Source: Acetofilamentum sp.
Lineage (GTDB): Bacteria; Bacteroidota; Bacteroidia; Bacteroidales; JAFGUD01
Assembly (NCBI GenBank): GCA_020722645.1
Contig: DYKL01000095.1
Coordinates: forward strand, 1-10,590
Length of the DNA: 10,590 bases
Reading direction: 5' to 3'
Shown here: piece by piece, positions 1 to 5,786 of the stretch
How positions within the stretch are numbered: the stretch's first letter is position 1
Layout: each line of letters opens with the position of its first letter
The notes under the pieces: generated by a model
Database searches by the model: none
Seen by the model: the letters and a program-made list of their open reading frames with translations, nothing else
What the model was told of the DNA's origin: nothing
Position numbers and translations under genes: made by a program

Positions 1-51
1 AATCAGCAGCAAAGCCCTGTAAATCCACGTTTTTTAAAAGTAAGTTCCGTT

Positions 52-90
52 AAAAAAAAAAGTTGAAAGTTATAATATTAACTTTCAACT
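52..90 (-). terminator. AT-rich intrinsic terminator of the DUF2147 gene
   Basis: A perfect 11-bp stem (61-71 paired with 80-90, sequence AGTTGAAAGTT / AACTTTCAACT) encloses an 8-nt loop. Read on the minus strand it is followed directly by a run of about ten U residues (the A-run at 52-61). It lies 36 nt past the stop codon of the leftward gene ending at 126, the expected place for its terminator. The stem is poor in GC, so termination strength is uncertain, and the stem contains the GAAAGTT heptamer that recurs in the spacer at 655-906. Confidence 0.7.
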
Positions 91-125
91 ATATTGACAA
101 TCTAATGGGATGCTTGTAACTAATT

Positions 126-572
126 TTATTTATATGGCAGCCATGTTTGAGAACGACCAAGCATACTCAATCCCATATATCCTCTGACTTCAAGATTTTT
201 GCCGTCACGCCACATTTTACAATCGTAAACATTTCCATTGGCAGGGTCAAGAATTTCTCCGTTTTTCCACATATTTGAACTAGTTTTTTCCATACCTGTA
301 ATTATTATCATTCCGATAATAGGTTGATTTTTTTTACTGCCGGAACATTCATCACATATCGGATTTGTTTCTTCGCCGGGTTCAACGAATAATTTGTTGA
401 TTTTTCCGTAATATTTACCGTCTTTACCTTGGTAAATTTCAACAACAGATTTTGCTTTTCCGGTTTCATCGTCAATTGTTTTCCATTGACCGACTATCGT
501 ATTTTGTGCTGTACCAAGATAAATTATCCCAAAAACGAATAAAACAAAAAAAGATAAAAATTTTGCTTTCAT
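126..572 (-). CDS. DUF2147 family secreted protein
   Basis: Small exported protein of about 148 residues. Residues 1-22 (MKAKFLSFFVLFVFGI...TAQ) are a typical signal peptide, so the mature protein is probably periplasmic. The rest matches the DUF2147 pattern well known in Bacteroidota: IVGQWKTIDDETGKAKSVVEIY near the mature N-terminus, a CDECSGSKKNQPIIGM block with two close cysteines, a KNGEILDPANGNVYDCKMW block, and a C-terminal RGYMGLSMLGRSQTW. The fold is thought to be a lipocalin-like barrel; no biochemical role is established. The frame can be extended three codons upstream to a TTG at 581, but the ATG at 572 gives a cleaner signal peptide and is preferred. It is monocistronic: a terminator lies just downstream and a long non-coding spacer upstream. 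Family assignment is confident; function is unknown. Confidence 0.88.
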   Translation of the reverse strand: MKAKFLSFFVLFVFGIIYLGTAQNTIVGQWKTIDDETGKAKSVVEIYQGKDGKYYGKINKLFVEPGEETNPICDECSGSKKNQPIIGMIIITGMEKTSSNMWKNGEILDPANGNVYDCKMWRDGKNLEVRGYMGLSMLGRSQTWLPYK

Positions 573-751
573 AACTTTCAATTTTTTAATGATTAGATAA
601 AATATAAATCAAATTTTTTGCCAAGTTACAAAAACAGTTCAAAGTTTTAAATTGAAAGTTGAAAGCAGGAATAAATTTTATGAATTTATGTGTTTTTGAA
701 TAAACTGAATTATTCACATAATTACTTACGTGAAGTCGCTTCGCTAGTTCA

Positions 752-906
752 GGAGTTATAAAGTTAAAAGATTAAGGTTCATAAAGTTATGGTATTTTTT
801 TAAATTTTAAATTTAGCCCAAATTTGGGCTAAAAACTTGTCCCGAAGGGATCTGAATTAAAATCAACTTAACCTTTTAACTTTCAACTTTATAAACTTTC
901 AACTCC
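752..906. repeat. Imperfect inverted repeat with heptamer insertions
   Basis: The left arm (752-779) reads GGAGTT-ATAAAGTT-AAAAGATTAAGGTT. The reverse complement of the right arm (865-906) reads GGAGTT-gaaagtt-TATAAAGTT-gaaagtt-AAAAGGTTAAGTT. The arms agree apart from two extra 7-nt GAAAGTT blocks in the right arm and a few single changes. They enclose the 812-833 palindrome. This looks like a repeat-derived foldback or old MITE-like element that has gained or lost heptamer units; a family name cannot be given. Confidence 0.55.
812..833. repeat. 22-bp perfect palindrome
   Basis: TTTAGCCCAAA followed immediately by TTTGGGCTAAA, a perfect 11+11 palindrome at the centre of the foldback at 752-906. 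It is followed by a TCCC-GAA-GGGA mini-hairpin at 840-850. It could be the apex of a large cruciform or a bidirectional attenuator; no regulator can be assigned. Confidence 0.7.
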
Positions 907-928
907 ACATTATTTATGAATAATGTGG
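905..928. repeat. 10-bp stem hairpin CCACATTATT-TATG-AATAATGTGG
   Basis: Perfect 10-bp stem (905-914 with 919-928) and 4-nt loop, extendable by one wobble pair at 904/929. It abuts the right end of the foldback at 752-906 and lies about 115 nt upstream of the ABC-F start. No T-run follows on the plus strand, so it is not a classical terminator. Its role is unknown. Confidence 0.65.
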
Positions 929-1041
929 GATAATAATGTTGATATTCAAATTTAGATTATTCATTAATCGATAAAATAAGTTATAAGGTCAAATTTCAAA
1001 TATTTTAACGTAATTTAAAGTTTTTACATTTATTTTGCAGT

Positions 1042-2973
1042 ATGATTTCATTAAACGACATTAGCATAAGTTTTTCGGGAAAAGATTTATTCAAAAACAT
1101 ATCTTTTCAAATTGACAAAATAGATAAAATTGGGCTTGTCGGGAAAAATGGTTCCGGTAAAACAACAATGCTCAGAATTATTATGGGAGAAATTTCTTAT
1201 GATTCGGGCAGTGTTTCGTTTCCCAAAGAATTAAAAATGGGATATTTGCCTCAACAAATCATTTACTCCGATACAAGAACAGTTCTCGAAGAAGCTTTGT
1301 CTGCTTTTGATGAACTTAAAACACAAAAGAACGAACTCGAAAAATTAAACCATCAGCTTAGCGATAGAACAGACGTTGAATCAGATTCGTACAAACAACT
1401 TATAAACAAAATTGCTGATTTATCATATAAATTGTCATTTTCGAATGAAAACACTATTCAAGCCGAAACAGAACAGATTTTAAAAGGTTTGGGTTTTAAA
1501 CAAACAGATTTTGAAAGACCTACTGCACATTTCAGCGGTGGTTGGCGTATGAGAATAGAAATTGCAAAACTATTACTGCAAAAACCTGATGTTTTTCTGC
1601 TCGACGAACCTACAAACCATCTTGACATAGAATCTATTCAATGGCTCGAAAATTTTTTAATTGACTTTAAAGGTGCTATCCTGCTTATTTCTCACGATAA
1701 AAGATTTTTGGACAGAGTAACTTCAAGAACAATTGAAATATCTCTCGGCAAAATTTACGACTATAATGTTCCATACTCAAAATACAAGTTTTTAAGAGAA
1801 GAACGCAGAAAGCAGGAAATTGCCGCCTATGAAAATCAGCAAAACAAAATTAAACAGACAGAACGGTTTATTGAAAGATTCAGAGCCAAAAACACAAAAG
1901 CCACACAAGTGCAATCAAGGATTAAAATGCTCGATAAACTCAATGTTATTGAAATTGAACCTGAAGATAAACAAACTATAAATTTTCGTTTTCCACCCGC
2001 TCCCCGTGCCGGTGATGTAGTGATTGAAACAACAGATTTATCAAAAGCATACAACACTTATTTAGTTTTAGATAAAATCAATTTTACTGTCTTACGAGGC
2101 GAAAAGATTGCATTTGTGGGTAAAAACGGCGAGGGTAAAACAACTTTGGCAAAAGTTTTTAATAATGAAATAGATTACACAGGTAATCTGAAAATCGGAC
2201 ATAATGTTTCAATTGGATATTTTGCTCAAAATCAGGATAAAACATTAGATAATAATCTGACTGTCTTTCAGACACTCGACCACATAGCAGTTGGTGATAT
2301 AAGAACACAGCTTCGTAAAATTCTCGGTTCATTTTTATTCAGTGATGATGATGTGGAAAAAAAAGTTTCTGTACTGTCGGGTGGAGAAAGAGCCAGACTT
2401 GCATTGGCAAAGTTGATTTTGCAGCCTTACAGCCTTCTTATTCTTGATGAGCCGACAAACCATCTTGATATGCCTGCAAAAGATATTCTAAAACAGGCAT
2501 TGCTAAAATATGACGGTACAGTGATTCTTGTTTCTCACGACCGCGATTTCCTCGAAGGTTTAGCTCAAACTGTTTATGAATTCAGAGACAAAAAAATTAA
2601 ACAGTACAAAGGCGACATTAACTATTTCCTCGAAAAGAAAAACCTAGAATATATAGACCAGTTAAACATTAAAAAAGCAGCAAAAAATAATGAAATCAAA
2701 CCGGAAACTTTAAATAAAGACGAATATTTTTTTAAAAAAGAAAAGAAAAAGATATTATCGAAAATTCAGAGGCAAATTGAACAGGCTGAAAAAGATATTG
2801 AAAATTTCGAAAATAAAATTGCTGAAATTGAAAATGAACTTGCAAATCCAACAGGACAAATAACAGAAGATTTTTACAAAAAGTACGAAAACTTAAAAAA
2901 AGAACTTGAACAAAAAATCGGCTTGTGGGAAAAACTGCACAATGAATTGGAAGAGGCGGAAAAAAATGAGTAG
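1042..2973 (+). CDS. ABC-F family ATPase, two nucleotide-binding domains (ribosome-associated)
   Basis: Complete 643-residue ABC-F protein, close to the usual length of the Uup/YheS branch. The first ATPase domain has Walker A GKNGSGKTT at 34-42, a signature FSGGW at 164-168 and Walker B FLLDEPTNHLD ending at residue 195. The second has Walker A GKNGEGKTT at 360-368, signature LSGGE at 445-449 and Walker B LLILDEPTNHLD ending at residue 476. The linker between them (about 240-320, including RFIERFRAKNTKATQVQSR) is the charged helical P-site-tRNA interaction motif of ABC-F factors. The C-terminus (about 550-643) is a Lys/Glu-rich coiled coil. There are no membrane segments, so it is not a transporter: ABC-F proteins act in the cytoplasm on the ribosomal E site, in translation control or in antibiotic protection. 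The usual first residues of the family (MISLNDISISFSG) support the ATG at 1042. Whether this one is housekeeping or protective cannot be told from sequence; the short linker argues against a dedicated resistance factor. Confidence 0.95.
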   Translation: MISLNDISISFSGKDLFKNISFQIDKIDKIGLVGKNGSGKTTMLRIIMGEISYDSGSVSFPKELKMGYLPQQIIYSDTRTVLEEALSAFDELKTQKNELEKLNHQLSDRTDVESDSYKQLINKIADLSYKLSFSNENTIQAETEQILKGLGFKQTDFERPTAHFSGGWRMRIEIAKLLLQKPDVFLLDEPTNHLDIESIQWLENFLIDFKGAILLISHDKRFLDRVTSRTIEISLGKIYDYNVPYSKYKFLREERRKQEIAAYENQQNKIKQTERFIERFRAKNTKATQVQSRIKMLDKLNVIEIEPEDKQTINFRFPPAPRAGDVVIETTDLSKAYNTYLVLDKINFTVLRGEKIAFVGKNGEGKTTLAKVFNNEIDYTGNLKIGHNVSIGYFAQNQDKTLDNNLTVFQTLDHIAVGDIRTQLRKILGSFLFSDDDVEKKVSVLSGGERARLALAKLILQPYSLLILDEPTNHLDMPAKDILKQALLKYDGTVILVSHDRDFLEGLAQTVYEFRDKKIKQYKGDINYFLEKKNLEYIDQLNIKKAAKNNEIKPETLNKDEYFFKKEKKKILSKIQRQIEQAEKDIENFENKIAEIENELANPTGQITEDFYKKYENLKKELEQKIGLWEKLHNELEEAEKNE

Positions 2974-3064
2974 AAAAGATATGTTGTTTAAAAACAGGTT
3001 TAGGTTTGAAACATTAAAAAGGGATATTCAGAAATACAGCTTAATAATGCGAATTAAGAGTTGA
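2966..3064 (+). CDS. Possible 32-residue ORF overlapping the ABC-F stop
   Basis: An ATG at 2966 overlaps the end of the ABC-F gene (AAAAAATGAGTAG), an arrangement that would allow translational coupling. It opens a frame of 32 codons beginning MSRKDMLFKNRFRFETLKRD, very basic, with its stop (TGA, 3062-3064) inside the left arm of the inserted element at 3041-3210. If the element and one copy of its 7-bp flanking repeat are removed, the frame would instead end after about 28 codons at a TAG, so the element did not cut a long gene. No family is recognised. It may be chance. Confidence 0.2.
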   Translation: MSRKDMLFKNRFRFETLKRDIQKYSLIMRIKS

Positions 3065-3210
3065 AATTCTACTGGCAGGTGGAAAACACCTGCCAGAGGC
3101 AAATTGCCTCAATCAGGTGCCTGTACTGTAAGTATCTCAACTGATTGCAAATATATACTGAACAAGTTGATATTCAACATCATTTTTAAACTCTTAATTC
3201 GCATTAATAA
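3041..3210. mobile_element. MITE-like multi-hairpin element with terminal inverted repeats and 7-bp direct repeats
   Basis: The ends (3041-3066 and 3185-3210) are inverted copies matching at 24 of 26 positions, with an 18-bp perfect core (3045-3062 and 3189-3206, TAATGCGAATTAAGAGTT). The same 7-mer TTAATAA stands directly repeated at both borders (3041-3047 and 3204-3210), as a target-site duplication would; on that reading the element proper is 3048-3203 (156 bp) with ends TGCGAATTAAGAGTT. The interior is a chain of perfect hairpins: 3072-3081/3087-3096 (10 bp, GAAAA loop), 3096-3102/3104-3110 (7 bp), 3110-3116/3141-3147 (7 bp) and 3166-3170/3174-3178 (5 bp). It has no coding capacity, and local GC is higher than its surroundings. 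A non-autonomous transposable element is the simplest reading; a structured RNA or a single-stranded-DNA recombination substrate are alternatives. Confidence 0.6.
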
Positions 3211-3645
3211 TATAGAAGTATAATTTTTGACGCTTTTTATATTGCTGCACTTTCAGAGTCCTTCTAAAAGAAACTTGTTGAGGAGTCGCACTATGCAACT
3301 AATTTTTCATTTGTCTATTAAATATACAATTTTTTAGTTCCTTTTCAGGACAGGTTGAACAAGATTCCAAAGGAATGACTTTCATCTTTTAAATTTTCCA
3401 GATTACCTCAATATTAAACTGTTTTGCGTAGAAACGAGGATATTTATTTCATTATATGTTGATTAAATCATTGAATATCAACACAATTATTATTTTCAGA
3501 ATCTACAAAAAAAATAACATTTCACTGAATCCTTTTATTTTAAAGCGATACAAGATTAAAAACAGGTTTTTTGCTGTTTTATGACAAATAATTGTTATTT
3601 ATTATTTTGAAAGTTATAAATTTATATTTAGATTATGCTGTTTTA

Positions 3646-3777
3646 GCTTAAAAATAAGCATTTTGCGGCACAAAATTTTTGCACATAGCTCTAAAATGCA
3701 TTTCTGTGCGTTCTGCTGCAATTAGTGTTAATTTGGCACTTTATATCAAAAAAACAAAATAAATGCGTTAAAACGCA
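3646..3777. repeat. Two short perfect hairpins
   Basis: GCTTA-AAAA-TAAGC at 3646-3659 (5-bp stem) and TGCGTT-AA-AACGCA at 3764-3777 (6-bp stem). Between them lies a GC-enriched segment with repeated TGC/GCA words (3662-3722). They begin a cluster of structure that continues to 4019. No known RNA family was recognised. Confidence 0.45.
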
Positions 3778-3786
3778 AATTTGAGG

Positions 3787-3815
3787 CACTTTTTTGAAAA
3801 AAGTGATATTTTTTT
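3787..3815 (+). terminator. Terminator-like hairpin followed by a T-run
   Basis: CACTTTTTT (3787-3795) and AAAAAAGTG (3797-3805) are perfect inverted copies around a single G, followed by A-T-A and seven T residues (3809-3815). The shape is that of an intrinsic terminator on the plus strand, but the stem is nearly all A:T and no upstream gene is known, so it would end either a non-coding transcript or nothing. Confidence 0.3.
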
Positions 3816-3956
3816 GCTGAAAAACTGTCAGACACTTCCAAAAATGACTGAAATTTTTGACTTTTAACAGGTTTGCAAGTTAACAACTTGGGTTTATTGT
3901 TGTATTTATTACATAGTCTTAAACGAATGGTGAACAGTCGGGAACAATGGAATTCC

Positions 3957-4019
3957 AAGACAAAAGTCTTAATTATTTTACTACCACCAGTCGAAAGACT
4001 GGCGGGAACGGGGTGTGGT
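3957..4019. repeat. Paired hairpins, one with a GAAA tetraloop
   Basis: AAGAC-AAAA-GTCTT at 3957-3970 is followed by CCAGTC-GAAA-GACTGG at 3987-4002, a 6-bp stem capped by a GNRA-type GAAA tetraloop. The second is flanked by ACCA (3983-3986) and TGGT (4016-4019), which can close an outer stem around a G-rich strand (GCGGGAACGGGG). A GNRA cap and nested closing stem are typical of folded RNA, but no family was recognised and no homologous second copy is in the window. Confidence 0.45.
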
Positions 4020-4175
4020 TTCATTTCACAAAAAAAATATTTTATTTTGAAAAACATTTGTATTTTTGTAAAAAAGAGAAAAAATAACGGTATAATGCTA
4101 ATTGCAAACGAAAAAAACAGATTATCGAAGTAATTTCTGTTTTAAAAATTATTTAAACATTTGAAAATTAATAAT

Positions 4176-4961
4176 ATGTGGAGTGAATTAGATAAACTAA
4201 ATAAAGAATATAAAAACCTTAATTTGCAAGATGTAATTGACTATGATAAATTTTGCATTATTTCAATAGTGTGGCATTCTACGAAAATTGAAGGTTGTTC
4301 GTTAACAGAAACTGATACAAAAGTTTTATTAGAAAATGATATTACAGCAGCAGGCAAGCCACTCAAAGACCATTTAATGATTAAAGATCATTTTGCTGCA
4401 TTTCAATTTATTAAAGAACAAGCTAAAATGAAACGCAAATTGTCTGTTGAATTTATTCAGGAAATTTGCGGGCTTGTAATGAAAAATACCGGAAGTTCAA
4501 CAAATACGGTTTTAGGTAATTTTGATACATCAAAAGGTGATTTGCGTCTTGCACAAGTTTACGTGGACAAAAAATATTTTCCTGATTATAAGAAGGTTCC
4601 AAGATTATTAGAACAATTTTGTAATTCTATAAACGAGAAAATTGATCTTGTAAAAGATACAGAAATATTGAAACTTGCAGCAGATGTTCATTATAATTTT
4701 GTAAATATTCACCCGTTCGGAGACGGAAACGGAAGGACATCAAGATTATTGATGAATTATATACAACAATATCACAATGAACCATTGATAAAAATATTTA
4801 CAGAAGATAGAGCTGAATATATTGATGCATTAAACGAAACTGAAGAAAAAGAGAATTTGGGAATATTTCGTGAATTTATTGGAAAACAAGAAGTTAAATT
4901 TCTTAAAGCAGAAATTGATAAATATAAAAAACTCAATAAGGGATTTATCGTGATGTTCTGA
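4176..4961 (+). CDS. Fic family protein (probable AMP transferase), self-inhibited class
   Basis: 261-residue Fic-domain protein. The catalytic motif HPFGDGNGRTSR (H179 to R190 counted from this start) is complete: the His that activates the target hydroxyl, the Asp that holds magnesium, and the GNGR anion-binding loop. Upstream, STKIEG at residues 35-40 fits the inhibitory [S/T]xxxE[G/N] motif; its Glu39 would block ATP gamma-phosphate binding. This places it with Fic proteins having an N-terminal inhibitory helix in the same chain (class II). LRLAQVYVDKKYFPDY lies where the target-docking flap is expected. Such enzymes usually transfer AMP to a protein Ser, Thr or Tyr in the cytoplasm; the target is unknown. 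The frame opens at a TTG (4161), but the ATG at 4176, beginning MWSELDKLNKEY, is the usual start for the family. No partner antitoxin or other gene lies beside it: it is alone between a 1.2 kb spacer and the rlpA-like gene. Confidence 0.9.
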   Translation: MWSELDKLNKEYKNLNLQDVIDYDKFCIISIVWHSTKIEGCSLTETDTKVLLENDITAAGKPLKDHLMIKDHFAAFQFIKEQAKMKRKLSVEFIQEICGLVMKNTGSSTNTVLGNFDTSKGDLRLAQVYVDKKYFPDYKKVPRLLEQFCNSINEKIDLVKDTEILKLAADVHYNFVNIHPFGDGNGRTSRLLMNYIQQYHNEPLIKIFTEDRAEYIDALNETEEKENLGIFREFIGKQEVKFLKAEIDKYKKLNKGFIVMF

Positions 4962-4992
4962 TAATTATTCAATTTTTCATAACTTATTAGAA

Positions 4993-5013
4993 TAGTGTAT
5001 AGTGCATAGTAAT
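4993..5013. repeat. Short heptamer repeat TAGTGTA-TAGTGCA-TAGTAAT
   Basis: Three adjacent 7-nt units, the first two differing at one position and the third sharing only the TAGT start. They lie 31 nt past the Fic stop codon. Small, and only notable because heptamer repeats also occur at 655-906 and 10537-10590. Confidence 0.4.
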
Positions 5014-5166
5014 AAATTGTAAAAAAATCTTCGATTAACTAATTATTCCACTTTTTTTTAATAATTTAGTTTAACTAACCTACATTGATTTATAACTGAA
5101 AAAAATAAAAATGCGAATCAATCTAAAAAAAAGTAAACTATGTTTTACATTTTTTGTTTAAAAAAT

Positions 5167-5197
5167 TTTGTTTATAAAATATAATATTTTATATTTG
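5167..5197 (+). promoter_or_regulatory. Bacteroidota-type promoter of the rlpA-like gene
   Basis: TTTG (5167-5170), a 19-nt spacer, then TATATTTG (5190-5197) fit the TTTG-N19-21-TAnnTTTG consensus of the Bacteroidota primary sigma factor exactly. Transcription would begin near 5203-5205, giving a leader of about 27 nt that ends in a CA repeat (ACACACACACA) just before the ATG at 5231. The best promoter match in the window. Confidence 0.75.
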
Positions 5198-5230
5198 TCT
5201 GATATTTAGCAAAATGTAAACACACACACA

Positions 5231-5701
5231 ATGAAAAAAACACTTTTACTTTTATCAATCGTTGTTTTGATAGGCTGTTCAAAAAGCAAAGAGGTACTTA
5301 AAGATGTTTCAAAAATAAAAACGGAAAGAAAAATTCTTCAAACCGGAATTGCAACCTGGTATGGTCCCGGCTTTCAAGGTCGCAAAACATCAAGCGGAGA
5401 ACGCTATGATATGTACTTGTTTACCGCAGCACATCGCGAGATGCCACTACAATCAATAATCAAAGTTACAAACGTTAAAAACGGCAGATTTGTAATAATC
5501 CGCGTAAATGACAGGGGTCCTGTAAACTCAAATTTAATCCTTGATTTATCAAAAATTGCGGCAAGTAATCTTGATATTACCAGAAAAGGTTACGGAAAAA
5601 TAGAAATTGAAGTTCTCGGAGACAGCTCAAACCCGCTTGAAAAACTTTTTGATGTATATAGAAATATGGGGAATGAGATTTTTACCGACATTGAAATATA
5701 A
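5231..5701 (+). CDS. RlpA-like double-psi beta-barrel lipoprotein (septal lytic transglycosylase family)
   Basis: 156-residue lipoprotein. The signal peptide ends in the lipobox LIGC with the lipidated cysteine at residue 16. The double-psi beta-barrel follows from about 37 to 130: TGIATWYGPGFQGRKTSSGE, FTAAHREMPL, VTNVKNGRFVIIRVNDRGP and LILDLSKIAA are the hallmark blocks of RlpA. Glu57, His68 and Asp94 have the spacing (11 and 26 residues) of the residues regarded as catalytic in Pseudomonas aeruginosa RlpA, so the enzyme is probably active; the known activity is cleavage of peptidoglycan strands lacking stem peptides, at the septum. There is no C-terminal SPOR domain, which in other RlpA proteins brings the enzyme to denuded septal glycan; only about 25 residues follow the barrel. 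It has its own promoter, and the next gene begins 85 bp on with a separate candidate promoter. Confidence 0.92.
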   Translation: MKKTLLLLSIVVLIGCSKSKEVLKDVSKIKTERKILQTGIATWYGPGFQGRKTSSGERYDMYLFTAAHREMPLQSIIKVTNVKNGRFVIIRVNDRGPVNSNLILDLSKIAASNLDITRKGYGKIEIEVLGDSSNPLEKLFDVYRNMGNEIFTDIEI

Positions 5702-5733
5702 ATTATAAAGCAATCAAAAATATACTTATTTCG

Positions 5734-5768
5734 TTTGTTTCCTTTCTTATCAAAAATTAATATTTTTG
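5734..5768 (+). promoter_or_regulatory. Candidate promoter of the Wzi/RemB-like gene
   Basis: TATTTTTG (5761-5768) matches the TAnnTTTG -7 box. A TTTG at 5734-5737 is a possible -33 box, but the 23-nt spacer is longer than usual. Transcription would start near 5774, leaving a leader of only about 13 nt before the ATG at 5787. The box overlaps the TTG at 5766 that opens the frame, which argues that the TTG is not the true start. Confidence 0.5.
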
Positions 5769-5786
5769 CCTGAAATAAATTTAAGA

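Larger units (their letters stand above)
573..1041. other. 469-bp non-coding spacer rich in palindromes and heptamer repeats
   Basis: No credible reading frame was seen between the divergent DUF2147 and ABC-F genes. The stretch holds copies of GAAAGTT/AACTTTC (around 655-665, 879-886 and 895-902), an imperfect long inverted repeat (752-779 with 865-906), a 22-bp perfect palindrome (812-833), a short TCCC-GAA-GGGA hairpin (840-850) and a 10-bp perfect hairpin (905-928). It must also contain the promoters of both flanking genes, but no strong TAnnTTTG box was found for either. Confidence 0.7.
3211..4175. other. Long non-coding stretch with scattered hairpins
   Basis: About 965 bp without a convincing gene. 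The frames open here (for example plus 3873-4133 and minus 3746-4057) overlap one another on opposite strands, have no recognisable domain and run through hairpins, so they are not called. From 3211 to about 3640 the sequence is plain AT-rich DNA with no structure that stands out. From 3646 to 4019 there are five perfect short hairpins (listed separately). A TATTTTTG match to the Bacteroidota -7 box at 4061-4068 could serve the Fic gene with a leader of about 100 nt, but no good -33 partner was found. Confidence 0.55.

Noticed and set aside
1836..2057. Minus-strand frame of 73 codons inside the ABC-F gene
   Set aside because: It lies entirely antisense to a strongly supported coding region, has no domain and no promoter.
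3041..3210. Retron msr-msd RNA as an explanation for the multi-hairpin element
   Set aside because: Inverted end repeats with internal hairpins recall a retron RNA, but no reverse transcriptase gene is in the window, and the 7-bp direct repeats fit a transposon better.
3299..3385. Minus-strand 28-codon frame with three cysteines (starts MKVIPLESCSTCPEK)
   Set aside because: It looks protein-like but is very short, follows a stop codon in a longer interrupted frame, and nothing independent supports it. A decayed gene fragment cannot be excluded.
3640..4025. Group II intron remnant
   Set aside because: A GTGCG word and a GAAA-capped stem are present, but no domain V hairpin or maturase fragment could be recognised.
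3746..4057. Minus-strand frame of 103 codons in the gene-free stretch
   Set aside because: It runs through several hairpins, overlaps an opposite-strand frame and has no recognisable domain; it may be a repeat that often looks like a gene. Kept only as part of the structured-DNA finding.
3873..4133. Plus-strand frame of 86 codons upstream of the Fic gene, a possible antitoxin
   Set aside because: The predicted peptide has no antitoxin features, crosses the GAAA-tetraloop hairpin, and a Fic protein with an internal inhibitory motif needs no partner.
4772..4972. Minus-strand frame of 66 codons antisense to the Fic gene
   Set aside because: Shadow of the Fic coding sequence.
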